Shown in pieces: positions 25,741 to 33,648 of a stretch of 42,005 nt of DNA. Position 1 is the stretch's first letter; each line of letters begins with the position of its first letter. The notes under the pieces were generated by a model. The model ran no database searches, was not told the origin of the DNA, and worked only from the letters and a program-made list of their open reading frames with translations. The DNA lies in the NCBI GenBank assembly GCA_013288125.1, contig JABDCN010000015.1, positions 1-42,005 of the forward strand. The letters are read 5' to 3'. The position numbers and the translations under genes were made by a program. The stretch comes from Gammaproteobacteria bacterium. GTDB lineage: Bacteria; Pseudomonadota; Gammaproteobacteria; DSM-16500.

Positions 25741-26695
25741 AAAGAGCGCATCCTAATGCTAATAGACATTTATTATTTATTTTTTTTAACTGTTGTTGAT
25801 CGATTAAATTAAATTTGGGTTGATAAACACTCACTGTTAAAAGTAAATGTTCAGATAGTGATTTAGCGATTTCTTCATGATGATCATGTGAAATAACAAA
25901 CACACGATTAGGGCTTGGATATCGCCATTGTGCTTGGAAATAATCAAAATAACGCATGATATTGAGACAAATTTCTTCGTATTTAAGATTGTTTGTTTCT
26001 TCTATGACTGGTTTATTAAGACGATAAGTAAAATAAATGCTTTTATTTCGAGTGATATTTAAGATAATACCTTTGTCATAGAAATACAGTATACAAGTGC
26101 TTTTATCGTCATCTTCATACAATGAGCTCAAATTTCGCATGGCAAGTTCAGGAATATAAATCATTTGTAAGGGCATATTTATTTTATCAAACCAATCAGA
26201 AATTTCTAATAATCGACTTTTTTTTGCAACAATTCCAACGACCATGGGTGATGTCGCATTTTTTTTTGGTGGTAACATAAAATAATCGATGACAGCATCT
26301 TCTAAGGGATAAGAAAGTAGTGTGCGTAAGCGCCATCCTAAAGCATCATAAATTTCATCTTGGGCAACAGGGAGTGATTCAATTAAAAATATTTGGTAAT
26401 CATCAGGTTCTAATAGATAATAAGCTGGCATGTCCTCCAAATGATGTTTATTGATGATGCCTGGCATGATTAAAGATAAATTATTGACAGTATCGAATTG
26501 TAATGAAGTTGCGTCGAGTATTTCAGTGGATTCGTGAGTATGATTCATGGCAACTAGGGATAATTCATTTGATATGTTACTGATGGCGACTCGTTCTTTT
26601 GTGCTGATTGTTTGTTTCTCAGCAAGTAATGGATCCAACCATTGGAGTATTTTTTTTAACGGATGCTGTAGGCGGTTATCATCCTTGACATACAT
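25706..26695 (-). CDS. mshI: MSHA biogenesis protein MshI (PilM-like)
   Basis: A 329-aa cytosolic, actin-like PilM-type protein. Features that fit are LEDMPAYYLLEPDDYQIFLI and LPVAQDEIYDALGWRLRTLL (the family's alpha/beta core), VVGIVAKKSRLLEISDWF and the late LLALGCALYD, which corresponds to the ALGLAL element of MshI. The ATP-binding residues are weakly conserved. It is the first gene of the minus-strand msh operon; its promoter must be in the 86-base region shared with the divergent minor-pilin operon. Confidence 0.85.
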   Translation of the reverse strand: MYVKDDNRLQHPLKKILQWLDPLLAEKQTISTKERVAISNISNELSLVAMNHTHESTEILDATSLQFDTVNNLSLIMPGIINKHHLEDMPAYYLLEPDDYQIFLIESLPVAQDEIYDALGWRLRTLLSYPLEDAVIDYFMLPPKKNATSPMVVGIVAKKSRLLEISDWFDKINMPLQMIYIPELAMRNLSSLYEDDDKSTCILYFYDKGIILNITRNKSIYFTYRLNKPVIEETNNLKYEEICLNIMRYFDYFQAQWRYPSPNRVFVISHDHHEEIAKSLSEHLLLTVSVYQPKFNLIDQQQLKKINNKCLLALGCALYDNGKYVKSGS

Positions 26696-26781
26696 AACAA
26701 ATCCCTATCAAATGACATTAAATAAATTAGTCTAACATCAACCTATACGACAGGCGATCATAATTTTAAGGTGGCATCTTA
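26696..26781. promoter_or_regulatory. Divergent promoter region between the two msh operons
   Basis: These 86 AT-rich bases separate the starts of mshI (minus) and the first minor pilin gene (plus). Both transcripts must start here if the operons are as drawn. AAGGTGG before 26782 is the plus-strand ribosome binding site. I could not fix a convincing -35/-10 pair on either strand. Confidence 0.5.
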
Positions 26782-27267
26782 ATGAACGTGAAAACCGCTG
26801 CCGGTTTTACCATCATAGAATTAGTCCTGGTTATTGCCATCATCGGCATACTTGCTGTTACTGTCGTGCCTCAATGGGATACGACGACTGGACTTAACGT
26901 TAATTTTACGGCACGACAGATGGCTAACGATTTTCGTTATGCACAAGCCCTTAGTATGTCTACTGGGCTGCGTTATCGTTTTGTTGTGCTATCTTCTTCT
27001 AGTTATGAAATTACAAATAATGCAGGGTCTGCGATTATTTTACCTTCAGGAGGGACACAAATGACGTTAACACAAGGCGTCACCATAGGAACATTGACTA
27101 ATATGCCTAATAATCTCATTGCATTTGATTCGCGTGGTATTCCATATACTGATACCGGTTCGCCAGGGACCGCGCTTGCTTCTACAGCCGCAGTGCCTGT
27201 GACAGCAAGTGGTATGACACGCTCTGTCCAAGTTACACCTCAAACAGGTTATGTGACACTACAATGA
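26782..27267 (+). CDS. mshC: Minor pilin, MshC-like (GspH/FimT type)
   Basis: A 161-aa prepilin with a short leader (MNVKTAAG) and mature FTIIELVLVIAIIGILAVTV with Glu at +5. The region after it (FTARQMANDFRYAQALSMST, then a GSAIILPSGG-like beta part and VTPQTGYV near the end) is the GspH/FimT pseudopilin layout typical of MshC. It starts the plus-strand minor-pilin operon and overlaps the next gene by four bases (ATGA). Minor pilins prime assembly and sit at the pilus tip. Confidence 0.83.
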   Translation: MNVKTAAGFTIIELVLVIAIIGILAVTVVPQWDTTTGLNVNFTARQMANDFRYAQALSMSTGLRYRFVVLSSSSYEITNNAGSAIILPSGGTQMTLTQGVTIGTLTNMPNNLIAFDSRGIPYTDTGSPGTALASTAAVPVTASGMTRSVQVTPQTGYVTLQ

Positions 27268-27641
27268 ATAAGCAGTCAGGGTTTACTTTAATTGAATTAG
27301 TTGTTTTTATTGTCGTGAGTGGGTTGTTGATGGGAACTATCTTGCTTGGTGTTAATGCAGCACTAAACAAAACGCCTCAAGTACATGAACAATGGGTCGC
27401 AATAAACACAGCAAGCGGTTGTATGGAAACCTTACTCGAACAGCGTCGATTATCAGGCTATTCCGTTTTTTCTTGTCCGAGCACACCTTCAACCAGTGCT
27501 TGTGTTTTACCATCTGGTTATACTTTGTCGGCTTCAGTTAGTTGTACCACTTGGGATAGTGATACGAATTACAAAACAATGACTGTTTCGGTGGGGGGAT
27601 TAGCTGATGCATCGCTTTCTACACAGATAGGAAATTTTTAA
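27264..27641 (+). CDS. mshD: Minor pilin, MshD-like
   Basis: A 125-aa prepilin with leader MNKQSG and mature FTLIELVVFIVVSGLLMGTI. The central part (TASGCMETLLEQRRLSGYSV) resembles MshD, and three further cysteines (CPSTPSTSAC, SCTTW) suggest a disulfide-stabilised loop. It is short for MshD (usually near 180-200 aa). Assignment to MshD is from gene order and the METLLEQ segment. Confidence 0.78.
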   Translation: MNKQSGFTLIELVVFIVVSGLLMGTILLGVNAALNKTPQVHEQWVAINTASGCMETLLEQRRLSGYSVFSCPSTPSTSACVLPSGYTLSASVSCTTWDSDTNYKTMTVSVGGLADASLSTQIGNF

Positions 27642-27642
27642 G

Positions 27643-28122
27643 ATGAAACAATCATCACAATTTGGTTTTACTTTAATTGAACTGGTGTTTGTGATGGTGC
27701 TCATGGCTATCATTAGTGTGATAATAGGAAAATTTTTATTTCAATCCTATAACACTTTTCAGACTGCTAATAATATTAATGAAGTTGAATGGCAAGGATT
27801 TCTTGGATTAAATCGCATGGTGAGTGATATTCACACGATTCGTTCGTCAGGTGATATTTCTACTATATCATCAAATAATTTTGTCTTTACGGATATCAAT
27901 GGCAATGCTGTGCAGTATCAATTAAGTGGTACATCACTAACGCGTAATGGCCAAGTGTTAGCTAGTGGTATACAAACATTAAGTTTGAGTTATTTTGATG
28001 AAAATAATGCAGTGACATCAACGCCATCATTGACACGTTTTATTAAGATGAGTTTGTCGGTTGCGCAAGGGACGATATCAACGTCTTATTCAACGATTGC
28101 GGCAGTGAGAGTAACGTCATGA
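27643..28122 (+). CDS. mshO: Minor pilin, MshO-like
   Basis: A 159-aa prepilin with leader MKQSSQFG and mature FTLIELVFVMVLMAIISVII with Glu at +5. The body fits MshO/PilW-like minor pilins: EVEWQGFLGLNRMVSDIHTI, FVFTDINGNAVQYQLSGTSL, TLSLSYFDENNAVTS. Its start lies one base after the previous stop and its end overlaps the next gene by four bases, so all four genes are coupled. Confidence 0.8.
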   Translation: MKQSSQFGFTLIELVFVMVLMAIISVIIGKFLFQSYNTFQTANNINEVEWQGFLGLNRMVSDIHTIRSSGDISTISSNNFVFTDINGNAVQYQLSGTSLTRNGQVLASGIQTLSLSYFDENNAVTSTPSLTRFIKMSLSVAQGTISTSYSTIAAVRVTS

Positions 28123-29780
28123 AAAAAAAATTAGGCCCCATTAAAAAAATTGAGAATCTTCCGAATCGCAATCAAGAAGGATATTTTCTTGTTATCGCCG
28201 TCGTTTTGATTATGGTGATCGGATTGATGGCATCAGTGATTAGTTATATGTTTTCAAATCGTGCCATGATCAGTGGAAAGGAATTCATGGGGTTAAAAAC
28301 ATTTTATAATGCTGAATCGGGACTTGAAATCGGTGCGCGTTTATTGTCAATGGCGCCCATCACAGGCACACCAACACGTCTGACTTGTGCAGCATTAACG
28401 GGTACAGCAGCTGTGACTAATGCCTCTTTTGGCGGTGGTCAATTGACAGTGTCAGCGGCTAATAGTGCACCAACATTTGCGACCTCAACTTTGTCTGCTG
28501 CAGTGACATCGGCAGCATTAACTATTCCTGTAAGTAGTGCTTCTGGTTTTGCTTCTCATGGAAGAATCATGATAGACAGAGAATTAATTGATTATGCTGA
28601 CATCTCAGGCAATTCTTTTATTGGCGTGACGCGTGGTGCTGGTGACAGCATCGCAACCAACCATACAAGCGGAACAAGTGTAGGTCAATATGAATGTTCT
28701 TTGACGTCGCAGGCTGCTATTTCAACGATAGCATCACCCTCTTATCAACGTGAATTGCAATGGGGTGTGCAATTACAAAATGGATGGGTGGCAGCAAATG
28801 TCTCTAGTAAAAATTTTGAATTAGAACAATGGAACCATTCAACAGAAATGGCTTGGAATGCATTTGCATTGAATAGCTCGACTTTCGCGGTGAATTTAAA
28901 TGGGATTAGTATGTTATCTCAAGCAGATGGATGGGCTGTGGGACGAGGTGTGACAACTAATCTTGTTTTTTTGCATTGGACAGGATCAACGTGGGGGGTT
29001 GTGACAGTAACAGCTCCTTGCGCTAGTTTAAATTTAAATGGTGTTTCTATGGTTTCCTCACAAGAAGGGTGGGCAGTGGGCACGACTTATCATGTGGCTT
29101 GCGCCGGTTCGCTGTTTCGCTATTTGATCGCAAAATGGAATGGTAGTAGTTGGACTGTTTTGACGCCATCAACTTCGCCAAGTCTACCAGCAGATAATGC
29201 GACCAATCAAACTTTAAATGATGTTAATGTGATTAATACCGATAGCGATGGATTAGGTAATATTGGTTTTGCTGTTGGAAATAACGGTGTGATTCTTGAA
29301 TATAATGGTACAAATTGGGTGAGCATGGCGAGTCCTACCACTAAAGTCTTAAACAGTGTATCTGTTGTTTCCGCAAATGAAGCGTGGGCTGTTGGTGCAA
29401 ATGGTACGATATTGAAATTTAATGGAACAAGTTGGAGTACGGTTACTTCACCTTCGACAAATACGTTAAATGAGATAACTATGTTGAGTACTAATGGAAG
29501 CACGGCTAGTAACGGATGGATTGTGGGAAATAATGGCACTATTCTTACTTATAATGGATCGACTTGGTCTTCGACAACGGTTGGATCGAATACGCTTCTC
29601 AGCGTGTCATATTTTAATGCAAATGATGTTTGGGCAGTGGGGGCGAATGGAACAGGTATACATTGGGACGGTAGTTCATGGTCTACTTTGAGTACAGGAA
29701 CAAGTTTACAATTAAATGCCATTAGCCTTGTTTCATCGGGAAGCACACCGGTTTCTGCCTGGAATCAGGTGTTTCAGTGA
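28119..29780 (+). CDS. MshP-like minor pilin fused to a repeat domain resembling a beta-propeller
   Basis: A 553-aa protein, against about 150 for ordinary MshP. The N-terminus (about 1-80) is MshP/PilX-like: basic leader, QEGYFLVIAVVLIMVIGLMA, SGKEFMGLKTFYNAESGLEI. A small beta module follows (about 128-186: RIMIDRELIDYADISGNSF, GVTRGAGDS). From about 211 to the end there are six repeats of 40-55 residues with the pattern LNxVSxVSxxxxWAVGxxGxILxxNGxxW, plus a partial seventh at the C-terminus (LNAISLVSSG). A matching second half (WVAANVSSKNFELEQWN) at about 222-240 would complete a seventh blade. It is the last gene of the operon and occupies the place of mshP/mshQ. A pilus-tip adhesin role is inferred. 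Confidence 0.85.
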   Translation: MKKKLGPIKKIENLPNRNQEGYFLVIAVVLIMVIGLMASVISYMFSNRAMISGKEFMGLKTFYNAESGLEIGARLLSMAPITGTPTRLTCAALTGTAAVTNASFGGGQLTVSAANSAPTFATSTLSAAVTSAALTIPVSSASGFASHGRIMIDRELIDYADISGNSFIGVTRGAGDSIATNHTSGTSVGQYECSLTSQAAISTIASPSYQRELQWGVQLQNGWVAANVSSKNFELEQWNHSTEMAWNAFALNSSTFAVNLNGISMLSQADGWAVGRGVTTNLVFLHWTGSTWGVVTVTAPCASLNLNGVSMVSSQEGWAVGTTYHVACAGSLFRYLIAKWNGSSWTVLTPSTSPSLPADNATNQTLNDVNVINTDSDGLGNIGFAVGNNGVILEYNGTNWVSMASPTTKVLNSVSVVSANEAWAVGANGTILKFNGTSWSTVTSPSTNTLNEITMLSTNGSTASNGWIVGNNGTILTYNGSTWSSTTVGSNTLLSVSYFNANDVWAVGANGTGIHWDGSSWSTLSTGTSLQLNAISLVSSGSTPVSAWNQVFQ

Positions 29781-29789
29781 TAGCTCAGT

Positions 29790-29860
29790 TTAAAACTATT
29801 TCCCTCCCCTCCAGCGAACGCTGGAGGGGAGGGTTAGGGAGGGGAGGGAAATAGTTTTAA
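29790..29860. repeat. CT/AG-rich palindrome with two alternative stems, family E
   Basis: The segment TCCCTCCCCTCC at 29801-29812 can pair either with the adjacent GGAGGGGAGGG at 29823-29833 (hairpin CCAGCG-AA-CGCTGG core) or with 29838-29849; the outer arms TTAAAACTATT/AATAGTTTTAA (29790-29800, 29850-29860) support the second pairing. It starts ten bases after the stop of the pilin-propeller gene and could act as its terminator. Confidence 0.85.
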
Positions 29861-29977
29861 TGACAGTCTTTATGACGACGGGTCTGAATATTGTAAAACG
29901 ACGAGAATAACTAGAAAATACGCTCTGTCTATAGTAAAATTTCCCGCCTAATAATTTACTATTATTCATTATAAATC

Positions 29978-30883
29978 ATGACATCATCACACAAATGCAT
30001 TATATTTTTTATTCTTTCCATTATTTTTTTATCCAGCTGCACAACGATTCCTCCCATTCAAATCCCCGACAAAGAACCTGTTTCTCAACGTCTTAAACAT
30101 TTACATCCCAACGTTGTATTAGTATTAGGCAGTGGCAGTGCTCGCGGATTTGCTCATGCAGGTGTCCTAAAAGTATTAGAAGAAAATCATATTCCTATTG
30201 ATTTGATTGTTGGAACCAGTGCCGGTGCAATTGTGGGTTCGCTTTATGCAGATCATCCTTCAGCTGATTGGTTAATTCGATTATTATTAACAACGCATCG
30301 CAATGAAGTGATCGAATATTCTTTATTGAATATCAGACAAGGCATCATCAGTGGGACAAAAGTACAAAGTTTTTTAATTAATCATATGCGTGCAAAAACA
30401 TTTGATGAATTACCTATTCCTTTTGTTGCTGTTGCAACGAATTTATTAACGGGCCGCATACATGTATTTGGTAGTGGTCCGATTGCGCCCGTTGTTAATG
30501 CATCGAGCGCTATTCCACCTTTCTTTTCACCTGTAAAATTATATGGAAATAATTATATTGACGGTGGTATTGTTGATCCCGTCGCGGTGGATGTGGCAAA
30601 ACGATTTCATCCTAAAATTATTATTGCAGTTAGTCTTGATTTTCCTTTGTCGCGTGATATTCCAACGAATAGCCTGAGTGTATTTTTAAAAGGAGTAAAC
30701 ATGATGCTGCTACGATTAAATGATTATAGCGCAGAGGGTGCTCAAGTGATTATTACACCGCAGATTGGTGAAACAGGTATGTTCGATGGAGACAAACGTT
30801 TAAATACAATTCACGCAGGGGAGGTGGCAGCAAGAAAAGCATTACCAACAATTAAAAAATTACTACTTAGAGATCGTCTTTAA
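29978..30883 (+). CDS. Patatin-like phospholipase lipoprotein
   Basis: A 301-aa patatin-family serine hydrolase, RssA/YchK-like, expected to hydrolyse phospholipids or other acyl esters. A lipoprotein signal ends in LSSC (Cys21), so the enzyme is tethered to a membrane. The oxyanion loop is GSGSARGF (51-58), the nucleophile motif GTSAG (79-83, Ser81) and the catalytic Asp is in IDGGIVDP near residue 195. The usual NASSAIPPFFSPV segment is present. No Shine-Dalgarno sequence is evident before the ATG, so initiation may be weak or leaderless. Patatin lipases are frequent in Legionellales, mostly as effectors or envelope enzymes; the lipobox favours an envelope enzyme. Confidence 0.92.
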   Translation: MTSSHKCIIFFILSIIFLSSCTTIPPIQIPDKEPVSQRLKHLHPNVVLVLGSGSARGFAHAGVLKVLEENHIPIDLIVGTSAGAIVGSLYADHPSADWLIRLLLTTHRNEVIEYSLLNIRQGIISGTKVQSFLINHMRAKTFDELPIPFVAVATNLLTGRIHVFGSGPIAPVVNASSAIPPFFSPVKLYGNNYIDGGIVDPVAVDVAKRFHPKIIIAVSLDFPLSRDIPTNSLSVFLKGVNMMLLRLNDYSAEGAQVIITPQIGETGMFDGDKRLNTIHAGEVAARKALPTIKKLLLRDRL

Positions 30884-30919
30884 ACTTAGACTTGCCATCT
30901 GCGGCTTGAGGAAGCTGAA

Positions 30920-30970
30920 ATTTCGTCGTTGCGAGGAGCATGCGTAGCATGCTCCTCGCAACGACGAAAT
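30920..30970. repeat. Inverted repeat, family A short variant
   Basis: Perfect 24-base arms at 30920-30943 and 30947-30970 around GTA; the outer part reads ATTTCGTCGTTGCGAGGAGC, matching the outer half of the family A arms, while the inner part is GCATGC. A further partial arm (TTGCAACGACGAAA) follows at 30974-30987. It lies about 60 bases upstream of the M4 protease start codon, between two plus-strand genes. Confidence 0.9.
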
Positions 30971-31029
30971 CTCTTGCAACGACGAAACGCGGAATGACGA
31001 ATTGAATAAACTTGAAAGGAACATATGTT

Positions 31030-32640
31030 ATGAATTTTAAAAAAAAATCGGCTCTATTATTTTCTATTCCATTTTCATTATTTGTTTCTCACTCAGTAGA
31101 AGCAGCAAGATTAATTGATTTGCGTCATCAATCTCCCTCTATCTTACTTACAATAAATGCGACACAATCAATACAATTCAAAACAGTCAATACTCATATT
31201 GATTTTAATCAGGTCAAACACACGCGTTATCAAGAATATTATGATAGCTATCCTGTTTGGCATGCGACATTTATCAAACATGAACCACAAAATTCATTTA
31301 AATCAGTTGTTACGATGAATGGTATTATTTATGAATCATTGGCTTCTGATCTTCCTCGTGTACTGCCATTTAATCCCGCACAACAACAAAAAGTTTTACA
31401 AAAAGCAACTTCAACTTACGCAAGTTTAACTCAAACACAAGCCGCAAAAGATCAACAAGTATCAGCGAAAGAAATCATTTATATCGATGAAAAAAATATT
31501 GCGCATTATGCTTATTTAACCAGTTTTTTTGCTGAAGCAGATCAAGCAGGTATGCATCAACCCACCATGATTATCGATGCAAATACATTATATATTTATC
31601 AACAATGGGACCAAGTAATGACATTAGATAATGTCATTGCTGGCGGCGTAGGCGGTAATGCGAAAACAGGACGATTAATTTATGACGGAGGGAGAGGACA
31701 TTTACCCGGAATAAAAATGAAAGGAACTTTAGCACCAAAAAATCAATTTTCTGTTTGTTATTTTAAAAATGATGATGTTATTGTGAATGATACTTCATAC
31801 GGTGGTGTGAATGTGATTCAACAATGTCAGCAAGATAGTAATAAACACAATAATACAGAATGGTTAGATTGGGACAATAATGAAACCAGTTGGTTAAATG
31901 ATGAAGTAAATCAAGGATATTCACCTAGTATTGATTCATTTTATGCGGGTAATGTGATCACTTCTTTTTTTCATGATTGGTATGGTATTCCGGCATGGGT
32001 ACAAGAAGATGGTAAAACACCAATGCCAATTACCATTAATGCACATTATGGGAGAAATTTTGAGAACGCCATGTTTATTATTAATAAAGTGTATGTTGGA
32101 GATGGCGGTGAAAGATTTTATCCTTTAACATCGATTGATGTCATTGCACATGAAGTCGGTCATGGATTTACTTGGCAGCATTCATTCATTGGTTATCCCG
32201 AAAAACAAATGTCAGCATTGAATGAATCATTTTCTGATATGACATCAGCTGCAGTGAAGTTTTATGTGAATGGAAAAAATGATTGGAACATGGGCGATAC
32301 GATTACAAAACATGAAGAAGCGTTGCGTTACATGGATGATCCTAAAAAAGACGGCGTTTCTATTGATAACATGAAAGATTACAATCCAAATTTAGATGCG
32401 CATTTTATTACGGGTATTCCAAATAAAGCATTTTATCTCCTTGCAACAACACCAGGTTGGGATACGCATAAAGCTTATAATGTGATGATAAAAGCAAACA
32501 TGGATTACTGGACATCAAGTATGAAAACATTTTCAGATGCGGCTTGTGGCGTGATGGATGCTGCAAAAGATTATGCTTATTCTGTTGAAGATATCAAGAC
32601 AGCATTTGCAAACGTGGGAGTAGATACTTCGAATTGTTAG
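31030..32640 (+). CDS. Secreted M4 zinc metalloprotease (ProA/elastase-like)
   Basis: A 536-aa preproprotease. The start is the ATG at 31030 with AAGGAA upstream; a TTG at 31012 would add six residues in front of a normal signal peptide (MNFKKKSALLFSIPFSLFVS, cleavage near VEA). The propeptide (about 25-200) has FTP/PepSY-type folds. The catalytic domain carries HEVGH (374-378) with the third zinc ligand Glu399 in NESFSDM, WVQEDGKTPMPITINAHYGR, and ITGIPNKAFYLL with the transition-state region. This is the thermolysin/LasB/Legionella ProA family. It would be exported by Sec and a type II system; no T2SS genes are in the window. A two-codon ORF (ATGTTATGA) overlaps the start codon. Confidence 0.95.
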   Translation: MNFKKKSALLFSIPFSLFVSHSVEAARLIDLRHQSPSILLTINATQSIQFKTVNTHIDFNQVKHTRYQEYYDSYPVWHATFIKHEPQNSFKSVVTMNGIIYESLASDLPRVLPFNPAQQQKVLQKATSTYASLTQTQAAKDQQVSAKEIIYIDEKNIAHYAYLTSFFAEADQAGMHQPTMIIDANTLYIYQQWDQVMTLDNVIAGGVGGNAKTGRLIYDGGRGHLPGIKMKGTLAPKNQFSVCYFKNDDVIVNDTSYGGVNVIQQCQQDSNKHNNTEWLDWDNNETSWLNDEVNQGYSPSIDSFYAGNVITSFFHDWYGIPAWVQEDGKTPMPITINAHYGRNFENAMFIINKVYVGDGGERFYPLTSIDVIAHEVGHGFTWQHSFIGYPEKQMSALNESFSDMTSAAVKFYVNGKNDWNMGDTITKHEEALRYMDDPKKDGVSIDNMKDYNPNLDAHFITGIPNKAFYLLATTPGWDTHKAYNVMIKANMDYWTSSMKTFSDAACGVMDAAKDYAYSVEDIKTAFANVGVDTSNC

Positions 32641-32651
32641 TGAGGTAATTT

Positions 32652-33503
32652 ATGTTTGAAACACTTAGATCAATTGTTAATCGTGTTGGAGAAGGTGTCA
32701 GATGCATTACAGCAGGTATCAGCCGCATTGCAGTAGGTATCAGTCGACTTAGTGTTGTCAAATCTTTTAGAGAGGCAAGAAAAATAGCAGGTCCTTCTGG
32801 AGGCACCTTTTTTGCATTAAAAGATATTTTTCAGGTACCACTAGAAAATTTTCTTTGGGGTTATGGTGCATCCATTGTCACTGCATCCATTTCAACTATT
32901 TCTATGGGTTATTACATGTATGAAAACTATCAGGAATCAGATCCTGATCATATCGGTCATGTCATAAAAGAAAATGAAACACGATTGACGACAAGTATGA
33001 TTATTGAAAAATTAAAACAAGATGAAATAAAAGCAATTGATTTTTTAAGGCAGCATCATATTAGTGCGAATGATATTATTCGTTTTCAGCATGGCAATGT
33101 TGAGATGGAAAAAGGTCTTTATGACACACTTAAACAATTATATGCTGATATTCAAATAGACTATGATAAGTATCCTGTTTCATTGCTTTATGCTATCACG
33201 ATGGCAGGCTCGCATTTTATTGAAGTCATGTTAGTTCAAGTTTATGTGGATATGGATATGTTTGATTATGGGCTGCAGCCAACAGCAGCCAATGTTTTAT
33301 TGACTTCTATTATGTTGCTTGCTTTATACAATGGAATACAAAAATTTTTAGATGTAAAAAATGCTTATGAAAATCCTTCTGCTGTAAAATTATGTGATGT
33401 ATTGTTTAAAGCTTATGATAGGCATGTTGTATCGCAAATGATGAGGTATGAAGATGAGCTGGCTAGCGATGAAAATTCGTTGGCGCTGGTGAGTAGTTTG
33501 TAG
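32652..33503 (+). CDS. Membrane-associated protein of unknown function, coupled to the protease gene
   Basis: A 283-aa protein not recognised. It starts 11 bases after the protease stop with GAGG in front, so it is probably co-transcribed. The N-terminus has an amphipathic, repeat-like stretch (RCITAGISRIAVGISRL), then a hydrophobic segment at about 72-97 (WGYGASIVTASISTISMGYY), a charged helical part (105-180), and two more hydrophobic segments at about 183-205 and 223-242. The C-terminus is acidic (RYEDELASDENS). It has no signal peptide. It could be an inner-membrane partner of the protease or an unrelated effector-type protein; nothing in the sequence decides this. Confidence 0.7.
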   Translation: MFETLRSIVNRVGEGVRCITAGISRIAVGISRLSVVKSFREARKIAGPSGGTFFALKDIFQVPLENFLWGYGASIVTASISTISMGYYMYENYQESDPDHIGHVIKENETRLTTSMIIEKLKQDEIKAIDFLRQHHISANDIIRFQHGNVEMEKGLYDTLKQLYADIQIDYDKYPVSLLYAITMAGSHFIEVMLVQVYVDMDMFDYGLQPTAANVLLTSIMLLALYNGIQKFLDVKNAYENPSAVKLCDVLFKAYDRHVVSQMMRYEDELASDENSLALVSSL

Positions 33504-33511
33504 TTTTAGAG

Positions 33512-33630
33512 TTGTCATCCTGAGCAAGGTTGTCATCCTGAGCGTAGCGAAGGATCACTAAAATAAGTCATGATACTTTCTTATTGATCCTTCGCTACGC
33601 TCAGGATGACAGCCTTGCTCAGGATGACAA
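33512..33630. repeat. Inverted repeat, family B copy 2 with duplicated tip
   Basis: Arms of 46 bases at 33512-33557 and 33585-33630 pair with one mismatch. Each arm holds the family B unit (TGTCATCCTGAGCGTAGCGA) preceded by an extra copy of its first part (TTGTCATCCTGAGCAAGG). It fills the gap between the convergent 283-aa protein gene and the cytochrome gene and could terminate both. Confidence 0.93.
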
Positions 33631-33648
33631 TAGCGTATATGAGAATAT

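Noticed and set aside
29207-29746. Minus-strand open frames inside the propeller-domain gene
   Set aside because: They are antisense shadows of the WAVG/NGTxW repeats and lack initiation signals.
33512-33630. Palindromic repeats considered as CRISPR units
   Set aside because: Arms are inverted, not direct repeats, with single loops in place of spacers, and there are no cas genes.
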